64,000 bases of DNA from Kribbella sp. CA-293567 (GCF_027627575.1 NZ_CP114065.1:1240001-1304000), one strand, 5' to 3'; shown: positions 6,807 to 16,704, counted from the stretch's first letter. Made by a program: numbers and translations. Notes: generated by a model from the sequence alone, not told the origin.

Positions 6807-7591
6807 GCCCCGCCACCAGCCAATACAGCGCGACCGCCCCGCTGAAGGCAGCAGGATCCCTCTTCGCTTTCGCGCTCGACACGGCCCGGGCTTCGGTCCG
6901 CCGGCCGTTCCAGTTACGTGAGTTCCTGCAGCAGGCGTGGTTCGTGGCCAGCGTGACGATCATTCCGACCGCGCTGGTCGCGATCCCGTTCGGCGCGGTG
7001 ATCGCGCTGCAGGTGGGCGGATTGATCAAGCAGTTCGGCGCGCAGGCGTTCACCGGGTCGGCCGCCGTACTGGCCGTGGTCCGGGAGGCGTCGCCGATCG
7101 CGACCGCGCTGCTGATCGCGGGTGCCGGCGGCTCGGCGATCTGCGCCGATCTCGGCGCGCGGAAGATCCGCGAGGAGCTCGACGCGATGATGGTGCTCGG
7201 GATCGACCCGATCCACCGCCTGGTGGTGCCGCGGGTGCTGGCGACCATGATGGTCGCGTTCTTCCTCAACGGTTTCGTCAGCGTGGTCGGCGTGATGGGC
7301 GGCTACGTCTTCAACGTCGTCCTGCAGGACGGAACGCCTGGCAGTTACATAGCCTCCTTCACCGCGCTCGCCCACCTGCCCGACCTGTGGCAGGGCCAGG
7401 CGAAGGCGCTGGTGTTCGGCTTCATCGCCGCCGTGGTCGCGTCGTACAAGGGGATGAACGCGGGCGGCGGCCCGAAGGGCGTCGGCGACGCGGTGAACCA
7501 GTCGGTCGTGATCACCTTCATGCTGCTGTTCGTCGCGAACTTCGCGATGACGGCGATCTACTTCCAGCTCGTCCCGCCGAAGGGGGCGTGA
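6803..7591 (+). CDS. YrbE/MlaE-family permease, first copy
   Basis: A 262-residue inner-membrane permease with five or six hydrophobic segments. It has the MlaE core REASPIATALLIAGAGGSA and the DLGARKIREELDAM cytoplasmic helix (about 105-130), which contacts the ATPase in MlaFEDB structures. It would pair with the next gene product to form the heterodimeric membrane channel of the Mce complex. The GTG start overlaps the mceG stop. Confidence 0.9.
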   Translation: MSPATSQYSATAPLKAAGSLFAFALDTARASVRRPFQLREFLQQAWFVASVTIIPTALVAIPFGAVIALQVGGLIKQFGAQAFTGSAAVLAVVREASPIATALLIAGAGGSAICADLGARKIREELDAMMVLGIDPIHRLVVPRVLATMMVAFFLNGFVSVVGVMGGYVFNVVLQDGTPGSYIASFTALAHLPDLWQGQAKALVFGFIAAVVASYKGMNAGGGPKGVGDAVNQSVVITFMLLFVANFAMTAIYFQLVPPKGA

Positions 7592-7592
7592 C

Positions 7593-8423
7593 GTGTCCGC
7601 CCTCGTCGACGTCCTGGTGAAGAAGCCGCTGAACTCGCTCGACCGGCTCGGTGAGCAGCTCGCCTTCTATCTCAAGGCCCTCGCCTGGTCCGGCAAGGCC
7701 GTCACGCGGTACCGCCGCGAGATCCTCCGGCTGCTGGCCGAGGTGACCCTGGGCACCGGCGCGCTGGCCGTGATCGGCGGCACGGTCGGGGTGATCACCT
7801 TCCTGGCCTTCTTCACCGGCACCGAGGTCGGCCTGCAGGGCTACTCGGCCCTGAACCAGATCGGTACGTCGGCCTTCGCCGGCTTCGTCAGCGCCTACAT
7901 CAACACCCGCGAGATCGGCCCGCTGATCGCCGGGATCGCGCTGGCCGCGACCGTCGGCTGCGGTTTCACCGCGCAGCTCGGCGCGATGCGGATCAGCGAG
8001 GAGATCGACGCCCTCGAGGTGATGGCGATCCCGTCGCTGCCCTACCTGGTCACCACCCGGATCATCGCGGGCCTGATCGCGGTTGTTCCCCTGTACGTCG
8101 TCGGCCTGCTGTCGTCGTACTTCGCCACCCGGCTGACCGTGACCAAGTTCTACGGGCAGAGCACGGGCACCTACGACCACTACTTTCATCTGTTCCTGCC
8201 ACCAGGTGATGTGCTCTGGTCGTTCGGCAAGGTGCTCGTCTTCTCGGTCCTGGTGATCCTGGTGCACTGCTACCACGGCTACCACGCGACCGGCGGGCCC
8301 GCGGGCGTCGGCGTCGCCGTCGGGCGCGCGGTACGGACCTCGATCGTCGTGATCAACGTCGTCGACCTGCTGTTGTCGATGGCGATCTGGGGCACCACGA
8401 CCACAGTCAGGCTGGCGGGGTGA
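7593..8423 (+). CDS. YrbE/MlaE-family permease, second copy
   Basis: A 276-residue permease paralogous to its neighbour. The diagnostic stretch is NTREIGPLIAGIALAATVG, followed by LGAMRISEEIDALEVM (about 103-145). The N-terminus carries about 40 extra cytoplasmic residues before the first membrane helix. The GTG start is 1 nt past the upstream stop, and the gene overlaps the first MCE gene by 4 nt. Two non-identical YrbE subunits are the actinobacterial rule. Confidence 0.9.
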   Translation: MSALVDVLVKKPLNSLDRLGEQLAFYLKALAWSGKAVTRYRREILRLLAEVTLGTGALAVIGGTVGVITFLAFFTGTEVGLQGYSALNQIGTSAFAGFVSAYINTREIGPLIAGIALAATVGCGFTAQLGAMRISEEIDALEVMAIPSLPYLVTTRIIAGLIAVVPLYVVGLLSSYFATRLTVTKFYGQSTGTYDHYFHLFLPPGDVLWSFGKVLVFSVLVILVHCYHGYHATGGPAGVGVAVGRAVRTSIVVINVVDLLLSMAIWGTTTTVRLAG

Positions 8424-9742
8424 CCATGACGAAACGCGTGCTCGGTACGGCGTTCATCGGGATGCTGTGTTTCCTGCTCTGGCTCACCTACGCCTTCTAC
8501 GCCAAGGTCTTCACCGCCACCGTCGAGGTGAAACTGCAGACCAGCCACATCGGCCTGCAGCTCAACCGGCACGCGGACGTGAAGCTGCGCGGCATCATCG
8601 TCGGTGAGGTCAGCGACGTCTCCACCGACGGCGAGTTCGCCACCGTGCACCTGTCGCTGAAACCGGAGCAGGTGAAGGAGATCTCCAGCCAGGTCAGCGC
8701 ACGGATCCTGCCCAAGACGCTGTTCGGCGAGAAGTACGTCGCGCTGGTGCCGCCGGCCGGCCAGGCGGGCCGTGCGATCCGGGCCGGTGACGTGATCGCC
8801 CGGGACAAGACAGCGGTCGGGATCGAGATCGAGAAGGTCCTCAACGATGCCCTGCCGCTGCTGCAGGCGGTCGATCCGGCCGACCTGAACGCGACGCTGA
8901 ACACGCTGGCCACGGCGCTGGAGGGACGCGGCGGCGAGATCGGCCAGACCCTCACCCAGCTCGACGGCTACCTGAAGAAGCTGAACCCGAACGTGCCGAA
9001 CCTGATCGCGGCGCTGACCAAGCTGACCCAGGTCTCCGACATCTACGGAGACGTCACGCCCGAGCTGGTCCGGGCGCTGCGCAACCTGACGGTCACCGGC
9101 AACACGGTGGTGGAGAAGGAGAAGCAGTTGCAGACGTTCTTCACCGACGTCCAGACCCTGTCGTCGACCGGAAACACCTTCCTGAAGCAGAACGAGGACC
9201 GGGTGATCCGGCTCGGCGAGGTGAGCCGGCCGGTGCTCGACCTGCTGGAGCGCTACTCGCCGCAGTTCCCCTGCTTCCTCAAGGTGATGACCGACACCAC
9301 GCCGATCCTGAACGACACCTTCCGCGACGGCGCGCTGAACATCAATCTCGAGCTGATCACCAACCAGCCCACGCCGTACCGGCCGAACGAGACACCGAAG
9401 TACCTGGACCGCCGTGGCCCGACCTGTGTCGGCAAGAACTACAGCCACCCGGGCGAGAAGCCCGGTCCGTACACGCAGGCCAACCCGGCGCCGTACATCA
9501 CCGGTGAGGACGGCGTGATCGGCGACCACAACAAGCAGACCCGCTTCCCGCTCAACCTGCAGCTGAACCGGGCGATGCCCGGCTTCGCGATGGACACCGG
9601 CGGCCCCGGTACGCCGGCCGAGCAGAAGGTGATCGACTCCTTCGCCGGACCCGCGATGGGCGTCCCGGCGGGCGACGTACCGGATCTGACCACCCTCGTC
9701 CTCGGACCCCTGGTCCGCGGCGGACAGGTGAACCTACGGTGA
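8420..9742 (+). CDS. MCE-family protein, position A
   Basis: A 440-residue lipid-transport subunit. One N-terminal membrane helix (about 7-28) is followed by a single MCE/MlaD beta-barrel domain (about 35-115, with RGIIVGEVSDV and KTLFGEKYVAL) and a long helical region with NTL/LTQL heptads that in Mce complexes forms a periplasm-spanning tube. The C-terminal quarter is Pro-rich. GTG at 8420 overlaps the permease stop; an ATG two codons later is an alternative. Confidence 0.88.
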   Translation: MTMTKRVLGTAFIGMLCFLLWLTYAFYAKVFTATVEVKLQTSHIGLQLNRHADVKLRGIIVGEVSDVSTDGEFATVHLSLKPEQVKEISSQVSARILPKTLFGEKYVALVPPAGQAGRAIRAGDVIARDKTAVGIEIEKVLNDALPLLQAVDPADLNATLNTLATALEGRGGEIGQTLTQLDGYLKKLNPNVPNLIAALTKLTQVSDIYGDVTPELVRALRNLTVTGNTVVEKEKQLQTFFTDVQTLSSTGNTFLKQNEDRVIRLGEVSRPVLDLLERYSPQFPCFLKVMTDTTPILNDTFRDGALNINLELITNQPTPYRPNETPKYLDRRGPTCVGKNYSHPGEKPGPYTQANPAPYITGEDGVIGDHNKQTRFPLNLQLNRAMPGFAMDTGGPGTPAEQKVIDSFAGPAMGVPAGDVPDLTTLVLGPLVRGGQVNLR

Positions 9743-10782
9743 CTCCCCGCATGAAGCTGCTGGACAAGAAGACCTCGATCGACACCGTGCGGCTGGCGAT
9801 CTTCGTCGTCGTCACCACGGTCGCGACCGCGCTGCTCGCGGTCACCATCGGCAACATCAGCTTCACCGCGACCACGAAGTACCGGGCGGTGTTCACCGAC
9901 GTGGTCGGGCTGAACAAAGGGGACGACATCCGGATCGCCGGGGTGCGGGTCGGCCAGGTCGACAAGATCGAGGTCTATCAGGACAAGCTCGCGATGATCA
10001 GCTTCAGCGTCGACTCCCGCCAGGTCGTCGACACCTCCACCCGGGCCACGATGCGCTACCGCAACCTGGTCGGCAACCGCTACGTCGCGCTGACCGAGGG
10101 CGTCGGCGGAGGCAGCCGGATGAAGGAGAACGGCATCATCGACCAGGACCGGACCGCGCCCGCGCTGGACCTGTCGGTGCTCTTCAACGGGTTCAAGCCG
10201 CTGTTCACCGCGCTCACCCCGAAGGACGTGAACCAGTTCGCGTTCGAGGTGATCAAGGTGCTGCAGGGTGAGGGCGGCACGATCGAGAGCCTGCTGGCCC
10301 GGACCGCCTCGCTGACCACCACGCTGGCCGACTCCGACCAGGTGATCGGCAACCTGATCACCAACCTGACCTCGACCCTGCAGATCGTCTCGCAACGGCA
10401 GCAGAACTTCTCCCAGCTGCTGATCAACCTGCAGCAGTTCATCACCGGGCTCAGCCAGGACATCAACCCGATCCTCGGGTCGCTCGGGTCGATCAACTCG
10501 CTGAACACCAAGACGGCCGGCCTGCTGCAGCAGACCCGGGTGCCGCTCAAGGCGGACCTCGACCGGCTCCGGCAGCTGTCCGCCACCCTGGACGACACCC
10601 AGGGGATCTGGGTCAAGACCCTGCAGAACATGCCGAACAAACTCGAGACGCTGACCCGGACCGCGTCGTACGGATCCTGGTTCAACTTCTACCTGTGCGG
10701 CTTCGACGGCAACGTCACCCTCCCGCTCGGCACCCGGATCCCGATCAGCCACGACGTCAACTCGGCGAGGTGCGCGAAGTGA
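9739..10782 (+). CDS. MCE-family protein, position B
   Basis: A 347-residue MCE subunit with an N-terminal membrane helix (about 15-35), an MCE domain containing KGDDIRIAGVRVGQVDKIEV, and a helical tube domain. It ends in the MceB-type WFNFYLCGFDGNV motif and a Cys close to the C-terminus. The GTG start and the stop both overlap the neighbours by 4 nt, so subunit synthesis is coupled along the operon. Confidence 0.88.
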   Translation: MTPRMKLLDKKTSIDTVRLAIFVVVTTVATALLAVTIGNISFTATTKYRAVFTDVVGLNKGDDIRIAGVRVGQVDKIEVYQDKLAMISFSVDSRQVVDTSTRATMRYRNLVGNRYVALTEGVGGGSRMKENGIIDQDRTAPALDLSVLFNGFKPLFTALTPKDVNQFAFEVIKVLQGEGGTIESLLARTASLTTTLADSDQVIGNLITNLTSTLQIVSQRQQNFSQLLINLQQFITGLSQDINPILGSLGSINSLNTKTAGLLQQTRVPLKADLDRLRQLSATLDDTQGIWVKTLQNMPNKLETLTRTASYGSWFNFYLCGFDGNVTLPLGTRIPISHDVNSARCAK

Positions 10783-11807
10783 AACCTTTCCGCGAACAGA
10801 ACCAGGTCACCATCGGCGTGGTCGGGCTGACCGTGCTCGGGCTGGTCATGCTGGCCGCGTTCAAGGTGCAGGACCTGCCGCTGATCGGCGGCGGGACGAA
10901 GTACTCCGCGCAGTTCAGCGAGGCCGGTGGGCTGAAGCCGAAGGACGAGATCCGGGTGGCCGGGGTCCGGGTCGGCCAGGTGCGCAAGGTCGAGCTGGCC
11001 GGCACCCACGTCCGGGTCGACTTCGTCGTCGACCGCGGGGTGAAGCTCGGCGACCGGACCGGCGCGGAGATGAAGATCAAGACGCTGCTCGGGCAGAAGT
11101 ACCTGAAGCTGGACCCGGCGGGGGAGGGCGAGCTGAAGGAGGGCGCCGAGATCCCGCTGGCCCGGACGGTCTCGGCGTACGACGTGGTGGACGCGTTCAC
11201 CGACCTGGCCAACACCACCGAGCGGATCGACACCGCGCAGCTGGCGAAGGCGCTGGACACCTTGTCGAGCACCTTCAAGAACACCCCCGAAGAGGTGCGG
11301 GCGTCGCTGACCGGGCTGTCCCGGTTGTCGCGCAACGTCGCCAAGCGCGACGAGGAGCTGAAGAAGCTGCTGAAGAACTCCGAAGTGGTCACCAAGGTGC
11401 TCGCCGACCGCAACCAGCAGCTGATCAAACTGATGAAGGACGGGAACACCGTCTTCCAGGCGGTGCAGGCCCGCCGGGTGCTGATCCACCAGCTGCTCGT
11501 CTCGACCCAGAAGCTGTCCGCGCAGATCACCGCGCTGGTCCGGGAGAACCGCAAGGACCTGGCGCCGACGCTGGCCAAGGTGAACGCCGTACTGGCCACG
11601 TTGCTGAAGAACCAGAACGCCCTGGACGCCAGCATCCGCGGGCTCGCGCCGTACGCGCGGGTCTTCACCAACACCCTCGGTACCGGGCCCTGGTTCGACA
11701 CCTACGTGCAGAACCTGGTGCCGGTGCCGGAGATCCCGTTGCCGACGATCCCGATCCCGGGGCTGCCCCCGATCCTGAGCGGGCTGACCGGAGGGACGGG
11801 TCGATGA
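10779..11807 (+). CDS. MCE-family protein, position C
   Basis: A 342-residue MCE subunit. I start it at the GTG at 10779, which overlaps the previous stop by 4 nt like the rest of the operon; an upstream in-frame start would put 28 charged residues ahead of the membrane helix. The helix (about 12-28) is followed by an MCE domain with LKPKDEIRVAGVRVGQVRKV and a Lys/Glu-rich helical region. The C-terminus has WFDTYVQNLVPVPEIPLP and a Pro-rich tail. Confidence 0.87.
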   Translation: MKPFREQNQVTIGVVGLTVLGLVMLAAFKVQDLPLIGGGTKYSAQFSEAGGLKPKDEIRVAGVRVGQVRKVELAGTHVRVDFVVDRGVKLGDRTGAEMKIKTLLGQKYLKLDPAGEGELKEGAEIPLARTVSAYDVVDAFTDLANTTERIDTAQLAKALDTLSSTFKNTPEEVRASLTGLSRLSRNVAKRDEELKKLLKNSEVVTKVLADRNQQLIKLMKDGNTVFQAVQARRVLIHQLLVSTQKLSAQITALVRENRKDLAPTLAKVNAVLATLLKNQNALDASIRGLAPYARVFTNTLGTGPWFDTYVQNLVPVPEIPLPTIPIPGLPPILSGLTGGTGR

Positions 11808-12991
11808 AGGTCGCCGCACTGTCCCGGATGATCGCCTTCGGCGTCGTCATCGTGGTGCTCGCCGTCAGCGTGATCTCGTTGTGGCCGAACCCCGAGCGCG
11901 TGTCGGCGACGGCGTACTTCCCACGCGCGGTCAGCGTCTACCCCGGCTCCGACGTCCGGATCCTCGGCATCAAGGTCGGGGAGATCGAGAGCGTCACGCC
12001 GGCCGGCCGCGCGGTCCGGGTGAAGTTCTGGTGGGAGGCCAAGCACAAGGTGCCGGCCACGGCGAAGGCCGTCATCGCGTCCCCGTCGGTGGTGGCGGAC
12101 CGGTATCTGCAGCTCACCCCGGCGTACTCCAAGGGCGCGGTGATGGCGGACGGCGCGCAGATTCCGCTGGACCGGACCGCCGTACCGCTCGAACTCGACC
12201 AGATCTACCAGAGCCTGAACGACCTGTCCGTCGCGCTCGGCCCGAAGGGCGCCAACGACCAGGGCGCGCTGTCGCGGCTGCTCGACGTGTCCGCGGCCAA
12301 CCTGAACGGGCAGGGCGCGAAGCTGAACCAGACCATCACCGACGTCTCCACCCTGACCCAGACCCTGTCGGGCAACTCCAAGAGCCTGTTCAGCACGATC
12401 CGGCAGTTGCAGACCTTCGTCTCGGCGCTGGCCGCGAACGACACCCTGGTGAAGCAGTTCAACACCAACTTCGCCGCCACCTCGACCACGCTGGCCGGGG
12501 AACGCAAGGACCTCGCGGCCGCGTTGTCCACGCTGGCCACCGCGCTCGGTGAGGTCGCCACCTTCGTCAAGGACAACCGCGCGCTGCTCCGGACCACCAT
12601 CTCCGGTGCCACCGACCTGACCCAGATCCTGGTCAAGGAGAAGGCGGCGCTGGCCGAGATCATCGACACCGCGCCGCTCGGTCTGGGCAACCTCGCCCGC
12701 GTCTACAACCCGCAGTTCGGCACCCTGGACCAGCGGATCAACCTGGCCCAGCTGGACGACCCGGCGACCTTCATCTGCTCGTTGCTGATCCAGGCCAACC
12801 AGCCGTTGTCCACCTGCTCGGCGCTCAAGCCGGTCCTCAACGCGCTGCCGAAACTGCCGCTGCTGAGCGCGATCACCGGCTCCGGCGGACCGGCCGGTAC
12901 GCCGTGGGCACCCGCCCCGAAGCCCAAGTTGCCGAGCCCCGACCCGGTCGACGAGACACTCGGCGGCCTGGTCCCCGGAGGCGACCGATGA
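11804..12991 (+). CDS. MCE-family protein, position D
   Basis: A 395-residue MCE subunit. The N-terminal helix (about 8-25) precedes an MCE domain with YPGSDVRILGIKVGEIESV, then a helical domain rich in Thr/Ser/Leu. A Cys pair near the end (FICSLLIQANQPLSTCSAL) and a Pro-rich tail resemble other MceD proteins. The ATG start overlaps the upstream stop by 4 nt. Confidence 0.87.
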   Translation: MKVAALSRMIAFGVVIVVLAVSVISLWPNPERVSATAYFPRAVSVYPGSDVRILGIKVGEIESVTPAGRAVRVKFWWEAKHKVPATAKAVIASPSVVADRYLQLTPAYSKGAVMADGAQIPLDRTAVPLELDQIYQSLNDLSVALGPKGANDQGALSRLLDVSAANLNGQGAKLNQTITDVSTLTQTLSGNSKSLFSTIRQLQTFVSALAANDTLVKQFNTNFAATSTTLAGERKDLAAALSTLATALGEVATFVKDNRALLRTTISGATDLTQILVKEKAALAEIIDTAPLGLGNLARVYNPQFGTLDQRINLAQLDDPATFICSLLIQANQPLSTCSALKPVLNALPKLPLLSAITGSGGPAGTPWAPAPKPKLPSPDPVDETLGGLVPGGDR

Positions 12992-14229
12992 GGCGGCCGC
13001 GCAGTACTGCGCTGGTGGCCGGTGTGGTCGCGATGGCGACCCTGCTGAGCGGCTGCGACTTCAGCGTCTACTCCCTGCCGTTGCCTGGTGGCGCCAAGAT
13101 CAAGGGACCGGCGTACACGGTGACGGTGGAGTTCACCGACGTACTGGACCTGGTGCCGAAGTCGACGGTGAAGGTCGACGACGTCACCGTCGGCATGGTC
13201 GAGAAGGTCTGGCTGGACGGCTACACCGCCAAGGTCCGGGTCAAGCTGCCGAAGAGCCTGCAGCTGCCGGACAACTCCCGCGCGACGATCCGGCAGACCA
13301 GCCTGCTGGGCGAGAAGTTCGTCTCGCTGGCCCCGCCGTCGGGATCGGAGCAGCCGCGCGGCAAGCTGGAGAACGGCGAGCTGATCCCGCTCTCGCGGAC
13401 CACCAGCAACGTCGAGGTCGAAGAGGTCCTGTCGGCGCTCTCGCTGCTGCTCAACGGCGGCGGCGTGGCCCAGCTGCAGATCATCACCCAGGAGCTCAAC
13501 AAGGCGCTGACCGGGAACGAGCCGGCCATCCGCAGCGTGCTCACCCAGCTGAACACCTTCGTCGGCACGCTGGACGCCAACAAGCAGAAGATCGTCGGCG
13601 CGATCGCCGCCGTCGACCGGCTGGCCCGGCAGCTGAACGCGCAGAAGGCGACCCTGGCGGCCGCGATCGACTCGCTGCCCAAGTCGATCGCCACGCTGGA
13701 CAAGCAACGGGCGGCGCTGGTCAAGACGCTGCAGGCGCTGGCGTCGCTGGGCAGTACGGCGACCAGGGTGATCACCGCGTCGCAGAAGGACCTGGTCGCC
13801 AACCTGCAGTCGCTCTACCCCCTGCTGACCAAACTGGTCGAGGCCGGCGAGAACCTGCCGAGATCGCTCGAACTGCTGCTGACCTACCCGTTCCCGGACG
13901 CGGCCACCAAGGCGGTCAAGGGTGACTTCACCAACCTGAACATCACCCTCGACGTGAACACCCAGAAGGCGCTGAAGGGACTGCTCGGCCTGAACCTGCC
14001 GACCGTCGGCCTGACCATTCCGACCATCCCGGTCAGCGTTCCGCTGCACAACTCGCCGAAGTTCCCGACCGGCAAGCCGACCGGCGGACTCCCGTCGCTG
14101 CCGGTCCCGACCGGGACCGCGACCACCTGCGTCACGATCCTGGTGCTGCCGGTCTGTACGCCGAAGCTGAACCGGTCCGGGTTCGACCCCGAGCTGGCCA
14201 AGGTCCTGATGCCGGGGGTGGCCAAGTGA
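12988..14229 (+). CDS. MCE-family lipoprotein, position E
   Basis: A 413-residue MCE subunit that is lipid-anchored. From the ATG at 12988 the N-terminus has a basic start, a hydrophobic core and the lipobox LLSGC with Cys23, as in LprN/MceE proteins. The MCE domain follows (VKVDDVTVGMVEKV, about 64-77), then the helical tube. An upstream in-frame start would bury the signal peptide, so 12988 is preferred; it also gives the operon's usual 4-nt overlap. Confidence 0.9.
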   Translation: MRRPRSTALVAGVVAMATLLSGCDFSVYSLPLPGGAKIKGPAYTVTVEFTDVLDLVPKSTVKVDDVTVGMVEKVWLDGYTAKVRVKLPKSLQLPDNSRATIRQTSLLGEKFVSLAPPSGSEQPRGKLENGELIPLSRTTSNVEVEEVLSALSLLLNGGGVAQLQIITQELNKALTGNEPAIRSVLTQLNTFVGTLDANKQKIVGAIAAVDRLARQLNAQKATLAAAIDSLPKSIATLDKQRAALVKTLQALASLGSTATRVITASQKDLVANLQSLYPLLTKLVEAGENLPRSLELLLTYPFPDAATKAVKGDFTNLNITLDVNTQKALKGLLGLNLPTVGLTIPTIPVSVPLHNSPKFPTGKPTGGLPSLPVPTGTATTCVTILVLPVCTPKLNRSGFDPELAKVLMPGVAK

Positions 14230-15518
14230 TCACCAGAATGGTCCGGATCCAGCTGATGGTCTTCCTGCTGATCACGCTGGTCGGTGTCTCCTATGTCGGC
14301 GGCAAGTACGCGCAGGTCGACAAGCTGCTGTTCGACGACGACTACACCGTCAGCGCCAGCTTCGCCGAGTCCGGCGGCATCTTCTCCGGCGCCGAGGTGA
14401 CCTATCGGGGCCAGCCGGTCGGCCGGGTCGGTGAGCTCAAGCTGCTCTCCGACGGAGTCGAGGTCGAGCTGGACATCGAGAAGAAGACCAAGATCCCCAA
14501 CGACCTGCTGGCCGTGGTCGCCAACCGGTCCGCGATCGGCGAGCAGTACGTCGACCTGCAGCCGCGGCGCGACGGCGGCCCGTTCCTGCAGGACCGCTCC
14601 AAGATCTCCCGGCAGGACACCGCGCTGCCGATCGACACCACCGAGCTGCTCCTGAACCTGGACCAGCTGGTGAACTCGGTCGACAAGAACAGCCTGAAGA
14701 CCACCGTCAAGGAGCTCGGGGACGCGTTGCGCGGCCGGGGGACCGACCTGCAGAAGATCATCGACAGCTCCGGCGCGCTGATCACCGACGCCGACGCGAA
14801 CATCCTGCAGACCATCAAGCTGATCAACGACGGCAACACCGCGCTCGCCACCCAGGTCGCCAGCGGCGACGCGATCAAGACCTGGGCGAAGAACCTGGCG
14901 CTGCTGTCCGACACCCTGGTCAGCTCGGACGGCAACCTGCGCGCCGTGATCGACAACGGCTCCGGCGCCTCGACCCAGCTGACCGCGCTGATCACCGAGA
15001 ACCGCGCCGACATCGCGGTGCTGCTGGGTAACCTGCTGACGGTGAACGAGCTGACCGCGGTCCGGCTGGACGCCGTCGAGCAACTGCTGGTGGTCTATCC
15101 GGCGGTGTCGATGGGCGGGTACGTCGTACCGGCGAAGGATCCGGGCACCGGGCACTACGACGCCCACTTCGGTCTGGTGCTCGGCTTCAGCCCGCCCGCC
15201 TGCAGGGCCGGCTACAACGGCACCGACAAGCGCGTCCCGCAGGACACCACGAACAAGCCCGCGAACACCAAAGCCGGCTGTACGGCGTCGCCCGGGTCGG
15301 GGATCGACGTCCGCGGCTCCCAGAACAAACCGGTCCCGTCGTCGCGCTCGAACGCGAACCGGATCGGCTACGGCATCGGGTACGACGCCGCGACGGGTGC
15401 CGCCGGCGGGAAGGACGGTATGCCCGAGATCGTGCTCGGCTCGACCGGTGGCCAGGAGGAGTTGCTCGGCAAGGACTCCTGGAAGGCCCTGATCCTCGGT
15501 CCGGTGAGCGGCAAGTGA
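14226..15518 (+). CDS. MCE-family protein, position F
   Basis: A 430-residue MCE subunit and last of the six. An N-terminal helix (about 9-25) leads into an MCE domain (FSGAEVTYRGQPVGRVGEL, about 58-76) and the helical domain. The C-terminal 130 residues are Gly/Ser/Lys-rich with three Cys and look partly disordered. Six single-MCE proteins, one of them a lipoprotein, match the hexameric ring expected of actinobacterial Mce systems. Confidence 0.88.
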   Translation: MITRMVRIQLMVFLLITLVGVSYVGGKYAQVDKLLFDDDYTVSASFAESGGIFSGAEVTYRGQPVGRVGELKLLSDGVEVELDIEKKTKIPNDLLAVVANRSAIGEQYVDLQPRRDGGPFLQDRSKISRQDTALPIDTTELLLNLDQLVNSVDKNSLKTTVKELGDALRGRGTDLQKIIDSSGALITDADANILQTIKLINDGNTALATQVASGDAIKTWAKNLALLSDTLVSSDGNLRAVIDNGSGASTQLTALITENRADIAVLLGNLLTVNELTAVRLDAVEQLLVVYPAVSMGGYVVPAKDPGTGHYDAHFGLVLGFSPPACRAGYNGTDKRVPQDTTNKPANTKAGCTASPGSGIDVRGSQNKPVPSSRSNANRIGYGIGYDAATGAAGGKDGMPEIVLGSTGGQEELLGKDSWKALILGPVSGK

Positions 15519-16018
15519 GCCCGGTGACCGCCTCGCGGAGAGGCTCGACGATCCTCGCCTGGGCGCTCAGTGTGCTGCTGGTGGTCGCGCTGGCCGGCGC
15601 GACCCTCTCGGTGATCGCGCTGCGCGCACAGGACGCCCGGGCGAGTGAGCGGGAGGGCGCGATGAAGGCGGCGCGGCAGCTCGCGCTCGACTTCACGACG
15701 TACCGGTACACGAGCTGGGACGCCGACGTGAAGCGGGTGCTGGACGACTCGACCGGGCAGTTCAGGGAGGAGTTCAAGTCCGGCTCCGACACGGTCAGGA
15801 CGGAGGTGGTCGCGAACAAGGCGACCTCCACCGGTGACGTGAAGGAGGCCGCGGTGGTGTCCAACGACAAGGACTCGGCACAGGTGCTGGTGATCGTGAA
15901 CGCGGTGGTCACCAACACCGCCTCCAAGGACGGGGTGGCCCGCCGGTACCGGATCAAGCTGGACCTGGTCCGGGAACAGGGCCGCTGGCTCACCGCCGAC
16001 CTGCAGGCGGTCGGCTGA
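15515..16018 (+). CDS. Mce-associated membrane protein, first
   Basis: A 167-residue protein with one N-terminal membrane helix (about 12-35) and a SnoaL/NTF2-like extracytoplasmic domain typical of Mas proteins, which stabilise or assist Mce complexes. Landmarks are LDFTTYRYTSWDADVKRVLD and a final REQGRWLTADLQAVG strand. The GTG start overlaps mceF by 4 nt. Confidence 0.8.
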   Translation: MSPVTASRRGSTILAWALSVLLVVALAGATLSVIALRAQDARASEREGAMKAARQLALDFTTYRYTSWDADVKRVLDDSTGQFREEFKSGSDTVRTEVVANKATSTGDVKEAAVVSNDKDSAQVLVIVNAVVTNTASKDGVARRYRIKLDLVREQGRWLTADLQAVG

Positions 16019-16704
16019 TGCCCCGCAAGATCGCCGGACAACGCCGCCGGGCCGAGAACGCCGCCGAAGTCAACCCCCGGATCGCTGGGTCCGAGGCAGT
16101 GACTCAGGCCACATCCGAGCGTTTGGATGACAGTCCGGAGTACTTGAATGACCCGCCGACCGTCACTGAGGGTGACGAGAATGACGGTGCGGTGGCCGTC
16201 GAGACGGCCGTGCGGCCGCGCTCACGGGTGGCAGTGGTGCTGTCCGCCGCGCTCGGAGTGCTGCTGGTGGTGATCCTGGCCCTGGCCGGCATCCTCGGGG
16301 TGAAGGCCTGGAAGGGCAAGGAGGCCGAGGACGCCCGCGGCCAGGCTGCCGCGGCGGGACGGAAGGCGGCCGAGACGGCGCTCAGCTACGACTATCGCTC
16401 GCTGGACAAGAGTTTCGCGGCCGCGCGGGCGACGATGACGCCGGAGTTCGCCGGGCAGTTCGACGCTACCGCCAAGGTGGCCGGCGAGATCGCCACCAAG
16501 ACCAAGGCGACGGTCCGGGCCGAGGTGCGCGACGTCGGGGTCCGCGACGGCGACGCCGATCGGGTCACGCTGGTGATCTTCGTGAACCAGACCACCACCA
16601 GCACGATCACGCAGGGTAGGCCCCGGGTGGACCTGAACCGGACGAGATTCACGATGGTCCGAAACGGCACCCAATGGCTGGTCCAGGAGATCGCCGGACT
16701 GTAG
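16018..16704 (+). CDS. Mce-associated membrane protein, second
   Basis: A 228-residue paralogue of the previous protein with a longer cytoplasmic N-terminus (about 75 residues, acidic), one membrane helix (about 77-97) and an NTF2-like domain (LSYDYRSLDKSFAAARATM through NGTQWLVQEIAGL). Its ATG shares one base with the upstream stop. It is the last gene of the operon; the rpoB promoter region begins shortly after. Confidence 0.8.
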   Translation: MPRKIAGQRRRAENAAEVNPRIAGSEAVTQATSERLDDSPEYLNDPPTVTEGDENDGAVAVETAVRPRSRVAVVLSAALGVLLVVILALAGILGVKAWKGKEAEDARGQAAAAGRKAAETALSYDYRSLDKSFAAARATMTPEFAGQFDATAKVAGEIATKTKATVRAEVRDVGVRDGDADRVTLVIFVNQTTTSTITQGRPRVDLNRTRFTMVRNGTQWLVQEIAGL

